From: an uncultured SAR116 cluster alpha proteobacterium
GTDB taxonomy: Bacteria; Pseudomonadota; Alphaproteobacteria; Puniceispirillales; Marisalimonadaceae
Assembly: GCA_902543145.1 (NCBI GenBank)
Contig: CACBXG010000001.1
Location: 186,001 to 250,000 of the forward strand
Reading direction: 5' to 3'
Length of the DNA: 64,000 bases
Shown here: in pieces, positions 8,812 through 16,510 of the stretch
Layout: every line of letters begins with the position of its first letter
Numbering within the stretch: the stretch's first letter is position 1
Program-made: the position numbers and the translations under genes
The notes under the pieces: generated by a model
What the model was told of the DNA's origin: nothing
What the model saw: the letters and a program-made list of their open reading frames with translations, nothing else
Databases searched by the model: none

Positions 8812-9138
8812 ATGAATTTTGAAACTATAAAAAAAGCATTCATAAAACATTATGAAGGTGACTTACAGTCATTTTTTAAACTTTTTTCAGAAGATTTACA
8901 CTGTGAGTCCATACATAAATCAAGTATGGGCAATAAAGTTAAAAATTACGATGAATTTGTAAATATGATTAACGATGTAAAATGGGCTAGTGAACCTGTA
9001 ATAAAATGTTTATTAGAAACGCCTGATGTTGTTGTAAAGACTGTTGAAGGAGTTGATCCTAATTTTACATATCTTGAAATTGATCACATTCAAGATGGTA
9101 AAATAGTCAAACATATTTATGGGAAAGTTCCAAAATAA
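8812..9138 (+). CDS. SnoaL/NTF2-like small protein
   Basis: This 108-residue protein has the plan of the NTF2-like superfamily: an N-terminal helix (FETIKKAFIKHYEGDLQSFF), the SEDLHCESI strand, and C-terminal strands DPNFTYLEIDHIQDGKIVKHIYG, a typical SnoaL ending. Members include small-molecule isomerases, hydrolases and ligand-binding subunits, so no substrate can be named. A strong ribosome-binding site (AGGAGGAACC) precedes the ATG. It lies in the putative tRNA-Ser island and is followed by a small barrel-type protein. Confidence 0.7.
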   Translation: MNFETIKKAFIKHYEGDLQSFFKLFSEDLHCESIHKSSMGNKVKNYDEFVNMINDVKWASEPVIKCLLETPDVVVKTVEGVDPNFTYLEIDHIQDGKIVKHIYGKVPK

Positions 9139-9229
9139 ATCATTGAATTATAAAATAATTAAAAATCCTTTTATAAAATTAAAAAATGAGATTATTGAAC
9201 TTCCAATTTTGATTAGAAAGATTAAAACT

Positions 9230-9523
9230 ATGAAAACAAAAATATCTATAATTAGATTCAAACCTAAACCTGATTGTTTTGACGAATTTTTAAAAAATGT
9301 AAAAGATCGTTCGAAAGAAAGGGCATTGTCAACACCGCCTACTCATTATTTAATGACTACACCTGATGAAGTGGTAGCTATAGTTTTAAGAACAGAAAAT
9401 GAGTTATCTGAAAGCTCTTCCAGAGGTGTTAATTGGTTAGATACTCAAAGACATCTACTTTTAGAATATAACGAAGAAGATAGACACTCAATTCCCTTGA
9501 CTGGAAATTTAGTCGAATACTAG
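9230..9523 (+). CDS. Small antibiotic-monooxygenase-like (dimeric alpha/beta-barrel) protein
   Basis: From the ATG at 9230 the product has 97 residues and begins MKTKISIIRFKPKPDCFDEFLKNV. A first strand followed by a long helix is typical of the ABM/dimeric ferredoxin-like barrel fold. The frame stays open back to 9119, overlapping the preceding gene, but that extension is lysine- and isoleucine-rich, has no ribosome-binding site and does not fit the fold, so I excluded it. The function is unknown. It probably shares a transcript with the NTF2-like gene 91 bases upstream. Confidence 0.6.
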   Translation: MKTKISIIRFKPKPDCFDEFLKNVKDRSKERALSTPPTHYLMTTPDEVVAIVLRTENELSESSSRGVNWLDTQRHLLLEYNEEDRHSIPLTGNLVEY

Positions 9524-9607
9524 TTTTGACAATTCTTAAAGATATCAAATTACTTGTCTACTAATATTCCCAGAAATTATTTTTTCGTTATTAAGTAAAA
9601 ATTGGTA

Positions 9608-9635
9608 GGTCAGGAATTTAAAATTATTCCTGACC
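9608..9635. terminator. Possible bidirectional terminator hairpin
   Basis: GGTCAGGAAT and ATTCCTGACC form a perfect 10-base-pair stem with an 8-base loop between two convergent genes. An A-run follows on the plus strand, and a short T-run comes eight bases after the stem on the minus strand. It most likely ends the minus-strand gene at 9661-11154. Confidence 0.5.
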
Positions 9636-9660
9636 AAAAAACTGCATTGAATTTAATAAT

Positions 9661-11154
9661 CTAATTATTAATTTCATAGAGACCAATTGTACCTGTCATT
9701 TCGAATGCTATAGCAAGTAAAGGCTTTCCAGTAGGACTATCACTTGACGAAATAAATTCCAATCCCTCTGGAGAATTATGATTTTCATTAGGCATTATGT
9801 AACTTACCATATGTGGGTCAGATGGAAGTGTGATGTCATATGCAAAGATAGCATTATTTCTCTCCATTCCTATAAATGCATATGTTCTTCCATCAATCTT
9901 TCCTATGGCAAGGGCCTCAGGCTCTGGACCTTTATCATCTGAACGGTCATCAATTTTAGAAGGGCCATTAGCATTGAACATTTCTGGAGAGCGCTTTGAA
10001 ATTATATTTTCAAATGCGTTTCCACTATCAAAAACCAGAGTGCCATTTTCTTTCCAAATAGAAAATGACCTTCCACCATATGCATATATTATATCATGAT
10101 CTCCATCGCCATCTGTATCACCAAGTGTTTTTGTCGTTTTCAAGCGTCCAAGGTTTTGTTTTTTTTGCAACTCATTAGCATTTGGAAACATAGTTTGATC
10201 AAGTTTTAATTTTCCAACGCGTGTTTCCTCAGAAAAACCGTCATAGTCTTTAGCGTCGCCTTCATTTGCAGTAACTAAATATGTGCTTCCTTTTGTCTCG
10301 TAGGATACGATTGCATCTGGCTGATACATCATTAAAACTGGCCAACGTTTCATATTTATGCCACCGTCCTTATTGGACATATCATGGGATATTCTAGATA
10401 CGTTTTTAAAGCCAAGTCCACTCACATTAATAACCTTTGCAGAGGCTATATCAATCGTAGCTATGGCATTGTTTTCTTGAAGAGTTGCATAAGCCTTTTT
10501 GCCGTCTGGAGCAAAAGTTATATATTCTGGTTCAGCATCTTCTGCAAAACTTGAGCCTGGTTTAACAATTCTTGCACCTGCTGGGACTTTAATATTATTA
10601 AGTGTTATCTGCTTAACATTTGCATTTTGTACACCGTTAGACAGATCTATAAGTGTAAAACTACCTTCTGGATCAATTTTGTAATCATCTGAAGGTTCAC
10701 CTTCATTAGCAGTTAATAAATATCTACCATCAGGCGAGAATGCAATATTGTCAGGTAATGCTCCAGTTTTATATTCGGCTAATTTTTCTCCCTTATTGTT
10801 AAATATTTTAACGTTACCTGGAGTATCAGCTTTTTTTTCTTTTATTGACGCTGCAATTAGATTTTTATGCACTGCTACAGCGGTGACATTACCACCGGAT
10901 AAATCAAAGGGTGCCAATTTTTTTAAATTGAAAGGATCACTTATTGAAATCCTTTCTACAGTCCCAGTTTCAGAAGCTGTAACTAAAAGACTTTTAGATT
11001 GGGGATGAAAGCGTATCATTTCTGCATAACCTTCACCTTTACCAATTTGAAAAGATGATATTTGACTAATTTCCATAGCTTTTAGAGAAATAGAACTTAC
11101 GAATAAAGCAACAGTCGACGTAACCAAACATTTTAACATCATATTATTTACCAT
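9661..11154 (-). CDS. Secreted choice-of-anchor I family beta-propeller protein
   Basis: This 497-residue protein starts with a signal peptide (hydrophobic LKCLVTSTVALFVSSISLKA). The body shows repeating beta-propeller blades with LPDNIAFSPDGRYLLTANEGEPSDDY, AEPEYITFAPDGKKAYATLQENNAIATIDI, and a C-terminal PEALAIGKIDGRTYAFIGMER block. These are features of the choice-of-anchor I family, often annotated as alkaline-phosphatase-like or esterase-like. It is probably periplasmic or surface-exposed; the substrate is unknown. AAGGAG upstream supports the start at 11154. It is the largest gene of the putative island and has no operon partner. Confidence 0.85.
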   Translation of the reverse strand: MVNNMMLKCLVTSTVALFVSSISLKAMEISQISSFQIGKGEGYAEMIRFHPQSKSLLVTASETGTVERISISDPFNLKKLAPFDLSGGNVTAVAVHKNLIAASIKEKKADTPGNVKIFNNKGEKLAEYKTGALPDNIAFSPDGRYLLTANEGEPSDDYKIDPEGSFTLIDLSNGVQNANVKQITLNNIKVPAGARIVKPGSSFAEDAEPEYITFAPDGKKAYATLQENNAIATIDIASAKVINVSGLGFKNVSRISHDMSNKDGGINMKRWPVLMMYQPDAIVSYETKGSTYLVTANEGDAKDYDGFSEETRVGKLKLDQTMFPNANELQKKQNLGRLKTTKTLGDTDGDGDHDIIYAYGGRSFSIWKENGTLVFDSGNAFENIISKRSPEMFNANGPSKIDDRSDDKGPEPEALAIGKIDGRTYAFIGMERNNAIFAYDITLPSDPHMVSYIMPNENHNSPEGLEFISSSDSPTGKPLLAIAFEMTGTIGLYEINN

Positions 11155-11226
11155 ATAAATCTCCTTTTTTTATATCAAACTCTAACTTTTTTGCAGAATT
11201 GTTATTACAGTGTTGCAATTTTATGA

Positions 11227-11454
11227 ATTTTTAAATTAGACGGCTCTCTCATATGGACTTATCAATATGACGATACAACTGCTTTGACACCAGAAACAGT
11301 TGGAAGCGTTTTCTTTACTCTTGGATTAGCCTGTACAAAGTCTAAGGGTACTCGTAATGAACTTGTCATATTGTTTGATGAAAAAAATATAGTTAAAAAG
11401 TTCAATATGTCTAATAGTGAAATAGAAACAGGTACAATTTTATTCACTAAGTAA
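11227..11454 (+). pseudogene. Truncated C-terminal fragment, possibly of a BamE/SmpA-type lipoprotein
   Basis: An open frame of 75 codons follows an in-frame stop (11224-11226) and ends with TAA at 11452-11454. The product reads LDGSLIWTYQYDD, then GTRNELVILFDEKNIVKKFNMSN. A W-T-Y strand followed by a strand ending in LFDEKNIVKKF resembles the second half of small BamE/SmpA-like outer-membrane lipoproteins. The N-terminal signal and lipobox are missing, and no start codon occurs before the last 25 codons. It looks like a remnant at the right end of the island. Family assignment is weak. Confidence 0.45.
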
Positions 11455-11458
11455 GTTT

Positions 11459-11482
11459 AAATTGTAGACTAAATTGTAGACT
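11459..11482 (+). repeat. Tandem 12-base repeat near the right island end
   Basis: AAATTGTAGACT occurs twice back to back (11459-11470 and 11471-11482), about 65 bases from the right attachment-like repeat. Confidence 0.6.
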
Positions 11483-11548
11483 GAAAACTTATTAATCTAT
11501 AAAATATAATTAAATCAGATGATTAAGACGAAATAACGAGGAGGTTCC

Positions 11549-11574
11549 CTCCGCCATTAATTATGCATAAATAT
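11549..11574 (+). repeat. Right attachment-like repeat (duplicated tRNA-Ser 3' end)
   Basis: CTCCGCCA, TAATTAT and CATAAA are in the same order and spacing as at 8202-8227, with mismatches at three positions. The preceding GGTTCC also resembles the tRNA T-arm region, with a one-base gap. No tRNA gene is present here. Confidence 0.6.
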
Positions 11575-11691
11575 GAGTTTTTATTATATATAATTTCTTT
11601 TAATATTAACCATGTATTAATAATTGATACAGTGATTGTCGGCATTGGAATCTAAGTTGTATTTTAAATGATTTTGAGTTTGAGATAAATT

Positions 11692-12402
11692 TTGTTTAAG
11701 TTATGTATTTTACAGGCTGGTCCAATAAACAAAGACCTTGTTCAAGATTATCCATCATACGATAAAATGTTTTCATCATTTTTAAATAAAAAAATTCAAT
11801 TTTGGAATTTAGATGTTTATAATATTTATGAAAATATTTTTCCTGAAAACTTAACCATTTATAATGCATTCATTATAACTGGAAGTGCCTATGGTGTTTA
11901 CAAAAATCATTCATGGATTAAAGAACTTTTTGAAGTTATAAAAAAAATTGTTCATCTTAAAACACCTCTGCTTGGAATTTGCTTTGGACATCAAGCTATT
12001 GCTCAAGCTTTAGGTGGACATGTGATAAAATCATCAAAAGGTTGGGGAATTGGCATAAAAGAAATTACAACAAAAAAATATAATTGCTTACTCGGTAATT
12101 TTAATAAATTAAGCCTTATATTCTTCCATCAAGACCAGGTTGTAAAATTACCTGATAATGCAGAATTAATAGCTGGTAATTCATTCTGTAATATATCTTC
12201 TTTTTCAATAGGTGATTCAGCTTTGGCTCTTCAGGCTCATCCTGAGTTTAACAAAGATTTTAGCTTAAAATTATTACATGCAAGAAAGTCTAGCATTGAG
12301 CCTGCAACATATTTAGAAGCCATAAATGAACTTGAAACATTAGAGCATGATGGTAAACTTATTACGCCAAATATTATCAATTTTCTTGAACAAAAGTTCT
12401 AA
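11692..12402 (+). CDS. Class I glutamine amidotransferase-like protein (GMP synthase-like)
   Basis: This 236-residue protein has the class I amidotransferase triad: the nucleophile in GICFGHQAIAQALGG and the His-Glu pair in QAHPEF. An oxyanion-loop segment ITGSAYGVYKN precedes it. Stand-alone relatives include gamma-glutamyl-polyamine hydrolases and GuaA-like proteins; no synthetase domain is attached, so the acceptor is unknown. The start is a TTG at 11692; the only nearby upstream ATG is out of frame and no other in-frame start is close. It lies just outside the putative island and is followed by a HIT protein. Confidence 0.85.
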   Translation: MFKLCILQAGPINKDLVQDYPSYDKMFSSFLNKKIQFWNLDVYNIYENIFPENLTIYNAFIITGSAYGVYKNHSWIKELFEVIKKIVHLKTPLLGICFGHQAIAQALGGHVIKSSKGWGIGIKEITTKKYNCLLGNFNKLSLIFFHQDQVVKLPDNAELIAGNSFCNISSFSIGDSALALQAHPEFNKDFSLKLLHARKSSIEPATYLEAINELETLEHDGKLITPNIINFLEQKF

Positions 12403-12454
12403 GAATAAATTTTAATTACCTAAACCTTTTTAAAACTAAATCAAGGAATTAATT

Positions 12455-12829
12455 TTGAGTAATTGTGTTTTTTGTAATATACCAGAAGAGAGCATTGTGA
12501 ATGATTATAAGCATTTCTTTATTATTAGAGACTCATCTCCAGTTACAAGCCTTCATTCATTAATTATACCCAAAAGACACATCGTGAGCTATTTTGAGTG
12601 TAATAAAGAAGAATATGAAGAAATACCGTTAGTTCTAAATACCCAAAAAACTGAGTTAAAATTAACAGATGACGCCATTACTGGTTTCAATATTGGAATG
12701 AATATAGGCGAGGATGCTGGACAAACAGTTTTTCATTTCCATATTCATATTATTCCAAGACGAAAAGGTGATATTGACAACCCTAAAGGAGGGATAAGAG
12801 GCGTTATTCCAAACAAACAAAAATACTAA
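12455..12829 (+). CDS. HIT family nucleotide hydrolase/transferase
   Basis: This 124-residue protein has the histidine-triad motif FHFHIHIIPRRKGD near the C-terminus, an N-terminal CVFCNIP zinc-type pair, and the SLHSLIIPKRHI strand typical of the family. HIT proteins cleave or transfer AMP from adenylated substrates. The C-terminal GGIRGVIPNKQKY segment is usual for the bacterial diadenosine-type branch. TTG at 12455 is the start, with AAGGAA eight bases upstream. Confidence 0.9.
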   Translation: MSNCVFCNIPEESIVNDYKHFFIIRDSSPVTSLHSLIIPKRHIVSYFECNKEEYEEIPLVLNTQKTELKLTDDAITGFNIGMNIGEDAGQTVFHFHIHIIPRRKGDIDNPKGGIRGVIPNKQKY

Positions 12830-12928
12830 ATTTTTATTTAAAATTTATTGATAATTTTACCGATCTAACAAAATTACTTTACATGTTAAGTATATTAAAA
12901 TATATATTGAAAAATAAATAGGTGATTC

Positions 12929-14056
12929 ATGTATAAATTCTTAATTTCAGCTGTAATAATTATTTCATACAGTTTTGTTTCATTAGCCGACCATGGTCCA
13001 AAAAAAATGTGGAAACGTCAAATCGTTCCTTATTTTGATGTCCATGAAACGAAAAAGTTTGGTCCTTTTAAAATAAATATTCATAGTTATGGCGAAAAAC
13101 AAAATCTTGATAGTATCAATTTCAAAAAAGAAAATTTTGATAAAATTTTTAAAGATAAATTCAATTTAGCTGCATTAATCAGAAAAAATAATGATTTAGT
13201 GTATACAAGATTTAATAAAAAAAGAAATATTGATAGCAATACAATATTGCACGGTATGTCTATGGCAAAAACAGCATTGTCTACGGCAATAGGTAGTCTT
13301 GTTTGCAACGGTAAAATTGAGTCATTAGATGATGAATTAGGTAAATATTCCCCTTTACTCAAGCAAACTCCATACTCTAAAATAACTATAAGAAACACAC
13401 TGCAGATGAATAGTGGAGTGGCGCCAATACAAAATGATTATAAGCTGAGAAGAAAGATGAACCAAATGGCAATGGGCATGAGAAAATATGAAGGAAAAGC
13501 AAGTATGCTTAAGGCTATTTCAATTTTAAAGGGTAATGACAGAGAACAAGGTTCAAAACATTTTTATTTTTCATCAGACCCATTTGCTCTTTCTATTATG
13601 ATTACTGAATTAACAAAAAAACCTGCAAGTGAAATATTTTACGAAAATGCTTTTAAAAAATTTAGCTCAAATAATTTTATGCATTGGGTATCAGACAAAA
13701 AAGGTATAACAGTTTCTCAGGCAAGGCTAACTATGACTGCTGTAGATTGGTCTAACTTTGGTCAGTTTATTCATGATGAGATGATAAATGACACTTGTTT
13801 AGGAAAATTTTACAAAGAAGGTATTACAAACGCAGTTGAAACAAAAAGAGAAGGTGTCAAATATGGATACCAATTTTGGGTATATAATGTAAATGGAGTA
13901 CCAACATTAACTATGACAGGTCATGGTGGTTTTTTTAATGTTATTAATACTTCTAAAAACACAATATTGACTATATTTTCTGTAGATGAAAACTATAAAT
14001 ACGGAAATTTATTTAGCAAAGGAACAATCTCTAAAATAGCTAGTGAAATTAATTAA
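12929..14056 (+). CDS. Exported serine hydrolase, beta-lactamase family (class C-like)
   Basis: This 375-residue protein starts with a signal peptide (FLISAVIIISYSFVSLA). The SxxK motif HGMSMAKTALSTAIG places the nucleophile at Ser111 and the base at Lys114. A C-terminal HGGFFN takes the place of the KTG box, as in esterase and D-aminopeptidase relatives. It is therefore a periplasmic penicillin-binding-protein-like hydrolase; true beta-lactamase activity is not implied. AGGTGA lies before the ATG. The next genes on the strand encode PsiE and a one-helix membrane protein. Confidence 0.85.
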   Translation: MYKFLISAVIIISYSFVSLADHGPKKMWKRQIVPYFDVHETKKFGPFKINIHSYGEKQNLDSINFKKENFDKIFKDKFNLAALIRKNNDLVYTRFNKKRNIDSNTILHGMSMAKTALSTAIGSLVCNGKIESLDDELGKYSPLLKQTPYSKITIRNTLQMNSGVAPIQNDYKLRRKMNQMAMGMRKYEGKASMLKAISILKGNDREQGSKHFYFSSDPFALSIMITELTKKPASEIFYENAFKKFSSNNFMHWVSDKKGITVSQARLTMTAVDWSNFGQFIHDEMINDTCLGKFYKEGITNAVETKREGVKYGYQFWVYNVNGVPTLTMTGHGGFFNVINTSKNTILTIFSVDENYKYGNLFSKGTISKIASEIN

Positions 14057-14094
14057 ATATTTATTATGCACTATATATAATCAGGGTACTAATA

Positions 14095-14523
14095 ATGAAA
14101 GATAATAAAATTAAGCCTGCTCTTATTATAAAAACAATAGAAAAGGTTTTATTAGGAATTATAGCTATTTTAACTGTAATTGCAGTTTTGCAGGAAATTT
14201 ACTCTATATATAATAATGGTAAAGTGCAATTAGCTGACTTATTGTTATTATTTATATATACTGAAGTTCTTGGAATGATAGGTATATTTTATGTAAGTAA
14301 TAAAATACCTATTACATTGCCATTGTTTATTGCTATGACTGCAATAGCAAGATTAATAATACTTCAAGGCAAAGGTATGGACCCGATCATACTTCTTTAT
14401 GAAGCTGGAGCAATACTTATAATTGCATTGGCTTGTTTAGTTATAAGATTTAAACCATTAAATACGTATATTTATCAATCTGAAGATGAGGATTTATCAA
14501 ATAAGTTAGAAAAAAATAATTAA
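14095..14523 (+). CDS. PsiE-like phosphate-starvation-inducible membrane protein
   Basis: This 142-residue inner-membrane protein has four hydrophobic helices and the PsiE-type core ADLLLLFIYTEVLGMIG, followed by KIPITLPLFIAMTAIARLII. PsiE is induced by phosphate limitation in Escherichia coli; its biochemical role is unknown. It lies 38 bases after the serine hydrolase and could be cotranscribed with it. A charged cytoplasmic tail (QSEDEDLSNKLEKNN) ends the protein. Confidence 0.82.
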   Translation: MKDNKIKPALIIKTIEKVLLGIIAILTVIAVLQEIYSIYNNGKVQLADLLLLFIYTEVLGMIGIFYVSNKIPITLPLFIAMTAIARLIILQGKGMDPIILLYEAGAILIIALACLVIRFKPLNTYIYQSEDEDLSNKLEKNN

Positions 14524-14576
14524 TCTATTTTATTATATGTTATCCTAGAATTCGAAAATGAAATAAGATTTTAGAA

Positions 14577-14789
14577 ATGAAAGAAGATTATAAAGTAGAC
14601 CCAAGAAATATACACGTTGATCAACGTAAAAAAGATACAAGGCGTGAGGCATGGGACAGAGATGTTATGCCAGCTGACTGGAAAAAGTCAGAACCAAAAA
14701 GTAATAAACAAATATCAAATGCCGCACCAGTATTTGTGTTTGCCTTCTTTTATGTTTGCATATTAGTTATGATTGATTCAATTAAATAA
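14577..14789 (+). CDS. Small single-span membrane protein
   Basis: This 70-residue protein has a charged N-terminal half rich in Asp, Arg and Lys (VDQRKKDTRREAWDRD) and one C-terminal transmembrane helix (APVFVFAFFYVCILVMI). That gives a tail-anchored layout with the charged part in the cytoplasm. I do not recognise the family. It follows PsiE by 53 bases on the same strand. Confidence 0.55.
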   Translation: MKEDYKVDPRNIHVDQRKKDTRREAWDRDVMPADWKKSEPKSNKQISNAAPVFVFAFFYVCILVMIDSIK

Positions 14790-14846
14790 ATAATAGCAAA
14801 TAAAATGAAATTTTTAGAATTTAGTTTTCTCATAGATCAGAATAAT

Positions 14847-15155
14847 TTATGAAATTATTTCATCAGTATTATTATCAACTATAACTGGATTTTCATAAAA
14901 TTTTATATCAGGTGCTGAGAACCTCTCCGTAATCCATTTAACTCTATCTTCATCAAACCAACTTTTTGCATTCTCAATATTATTAAAGCAATAAACACCA
15001 CCTGCTAAATTTTTTGAAGTATCACATATATAATTTTTTCTAATTAAACCTGGGGTGTCCTTGTATATGGGAGATGTTTCTAAAAATTTTTCTTTTAAAA
15101 CCGTATCATTTAATTCTTTATCTATTTCAAAAGTAACAATTGCAATTATCATCAT
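14847..15155 (-). CDS. YdhR-like monooxygenase-fold protein
   Basis: This 102-residue protein fits the YdhR family of small dimeric ferredoxin-like barrels: strand MIIAIVTFEID, helix, TPGLIRKNYICD, GGVYCFNNIENAKSWFDED, and a C-terminal IKFYENPVIVDN. Relatives are suspected monooxygenases on aromatic compounds, but few are characterised. It is the last of a run of minus-strand small proteins (14847-17131). Two adjacent ATGs (15155 and 15152) are possible starts. Confidence 0.72.
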   Translation of the reverse strand: MMIIAIVTFEIDKELNDTVLKEKFLETSPIYKDTPGLIRKNYICDTSKNLAGGVYCFNNIENAKSWFDEDRVKWITERFSAPDIKFYENPVIVDNNTDEIIS

Positions 15156-15178
15156 TAATATCCCTAACTATAAATTTA

Positions 15179-15517
15179 TTATTTAAATTCTCCAGAACTA
15201 AATTCGTGTACTACTATACCTCGACTTCCTACTACTTTAGTTATAAATGTTTTAACCGTGGGAATATAATGTTTTTCTAACAAACTTTGGCATGCAGCAA
15301 ACGCTTTTTCATCTCTATACTCAAATAATATTCCAACTCTATGAACACCTTCTTTATTCCAGAGTTTAGTTAAAACTCTTCTTAACATTCCAGCCTTAGT
15401 AAATTCTTCTACAACCTTAGGTGTAAAAATTTCATTTTGTTTAGTAATATATTGTTCAAGTTCATGGTCTGACATAAATTCTCTTGTAGTATAATTTATT
15501 AATTTCGATGACGTCAT
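15179..15517 (-). CDS. Small conserved-looking protein, probable alpha/beta-barrel
   Basis: This 112-residue protein has no signal or membrane segment. The central part (VHRVGILFEYRDEKAFAACQSLL) reads as a strand followed by a helix, as in dimeric alpha/beta-barrel proteins such as NIPSNAP or ABM types. The C-terminus repeats strand-like hydrophobic runs (VVGSRGIVVHEF). I do not recognise the family. It lies 23 bases upstream of the YdhR-like gene and probably shares its transcript. Confidence 0.55.
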   Translation of the reverse strand: MTSSKLINYTTREFMSDHELEQYITKQNEIFTPKVVEEFTKAGMLRRVLTKLWNKEGVHRVGILFEYRDEKAFAACQSLLEKHYIPTVKTFITKVVGSRGIVVHEFSSGEFK

Positions 15518-15634
15518 AAAATTTCCTATTTAAAAAGTTAAACTAATTAACTTTAGATTATTTTAAGGTCTAATAATTGTAAATACACCATCTGATTGAA
15601 TGGTTAAGTTATGCAGTTGAAATAGTATTATAAA

Positions 15635-16009
15635 TTAGTCTAGAGTAACACTAGAAATAGCATACATTTTCCAACCTTCATCAGTTTTAGTAAAGCCATA
15701 AAATGCAGTATATTTTTCTATTACTGATTTATCTTTTCTTATCCTTGTACCACTACTAATTACATGACCTTTTTTAGAATTCACACCATGTGTATAAGTA
15801 TTTGTGTCAATGGTAGTATACCATTGTTTGCTCTCCATCATTTCTTTTGGTTTGATTGGGAATGCATCTAATAATTTGCATTCTCCGTCTGCTATGTATG
15901 TAATTGGATATTTTACTAATGAATTAATACCATTCATATTATTATCTAAAAAATATGCTAAATAATTATTATAAGCTTTTAGAACTTCTTCTTCATAATT
16001 CTTACTCAT
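15635..16009 (-). CDS. NTF2-like small protein
   Basis: From the ATG at 16009 this is a 124-residue protein with NTF2/SnoaL-type organisation: helix EEEVLKAYNNYLAYFLDNNMNGI, then strands PITYIADGECKL, and a C-terminal TAFYGFTKTDEGWKMYAISS ending. The frame is open 32 codons further upstream, but that part overlaps the tautomerase reading frame. The ATG at 16009 instead overlaps the tautomerase stop by 8 bases, as in coupled genes. The function is unknown; a catabolic partner of the tautomerase is likely from context. Confidence 0.65.
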   Translation of the reverse strand: MSKNYEEEVLKAYNNYLAYFLDNNMNGINSLVKYPITYIADGECKLLDAFPIKPKEMMESKQWYTTIDTNTYTHGVNSKKGHVISSGTRIRKDKSVIEKYTAFYGFTKTDEGWKMYAISSVTLD

Positions 16010-16365
16010 CAGATGGTACCCATTCAGGCAAAGGCTCTCCTCCAGTATAATGGTTATGTGCCGGTATCTCTCTAAACAAACAATACACATCTTCTCTAGA
16101 AACATTTAACGTTTCTTTAAGAACTTCTTATATACCATCAACAAGCGCTTTTTTTCTTCTCGTATCTCGCCCTGGTCTCAAATCAACATCTATGACTGGA
16201 AGACCATCACCTATATAACCAAATGCTTCTCTAATAGAGACATAATCATATTTAACTTCTTTAGGAGCTAGTGTTTTTAATACAACTTCTCTTACTTTAC
16301 TGTGTATTTGTTTTTTAATATTTGAGGAAATCCCCCTCAGGAACATCTATTCTGATTAATGGCAT
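16002..16365 (-). pseudogene. 4-oxalocrotonate tautomerase-like gene with a frameshift and a nonsense codon
   Basis: The gene starts at ATG 16365 with a good AAAGGAG site (MPLIRIDVPEG; Pro1 is the catalytic base of the tautomerase superfamily). A run of five G (minus strand, 16336-16332) shifts the frame so translation ends after 16 residues. With one G fewer the frame continues through SSNIKKQIHSKVREVV and DVDLRPGRDTRRKKALVDGI. It then meets a TAA at 16130-16128, after which HYTGGEPLPEWVPSDE completes a normal family C-terminus at 16002. Two independent lesions indicate a pseudogene of about 120 residues, unless both are sequence errors. Confidence 0.8.
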
Positions 16366-16465
16366 TATAACTCCTTTAATAAATTTGTTTTGATTATTAC
16401 ACTTATTTGACTAAACCTAAGAAACTCAAATATGTTATAAATAATCATTTATATTAAGTATTATT

Positions 16466-16497
16466 AAGTTAGAGCCTTATTTAAAAGCCTCTAACTT
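16466..16497. repeat. Inverted repeat downstream of the tandem barrel gene
   Basis: AAGTTAGAG and CTCTAACTT form a 9-base-pair stem with a 14-base loop, just after the stop of the minus-strand gene at 16511. No U-run follows on either strand, so a terminator role is only possible. Confidence 0.4.
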
Positions 16498-16510
16498 GTT
16501 TAAAGTGTAT

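Larger units (their letters stand above)
8202..11574. mobile_element. Putative degenerate tRNA-Ser genomic island without integrase
   Basis: The last 8 bases of the tRNA plus 18 flanking bases recur at 11549-11574, with 23 of 26 positions identical by eye. This is the signature of a tRNA-targeted insertion, with the intact tRNA on the left and a duplicated 3' end on the right. Short tandem repeats sit just inside both ends. The content is 8812-9138, 9230-9523, 9661-11154 and coding debris, with no recognisable integrase, so the element appears immobile. The divergence of the repeats suggests an old event. Confidence 0.55.

Noticed and set aside
9119-9229. N-terminal extension of the barrel protein at 9230
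   Set aside because: It overlaps the preceding gene, has no ribosome-binding site and does not fit the fold.
11262-11447. Minus-strand reading frame of 61 codons
   Set aside because: The plus-strand frame over the same bases gives a more protein-like product and ends cleanly, so the minus-strand frame is a shadow.
8202-11574. Intact prophage or integrative element
   Set aside because: No integrase, excisionase, replication or structural phage gene is present; only repeats and cargo remain.
16010-16105. N-terminal extension of the NTF2-like protein
   Set aside because: This stretch is the reading frame of the broken tautomerase; the ATG at 16009 overlapping its stop is the natural coupled start.
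16128-16130. Stop-codon read-through or programmed frameshift in the tautomerase
   Set aside because: Two separate lesions would both need recoding in a tiny enzyme, and no stimulatory structure is evident; decay or sequence error is simpler.
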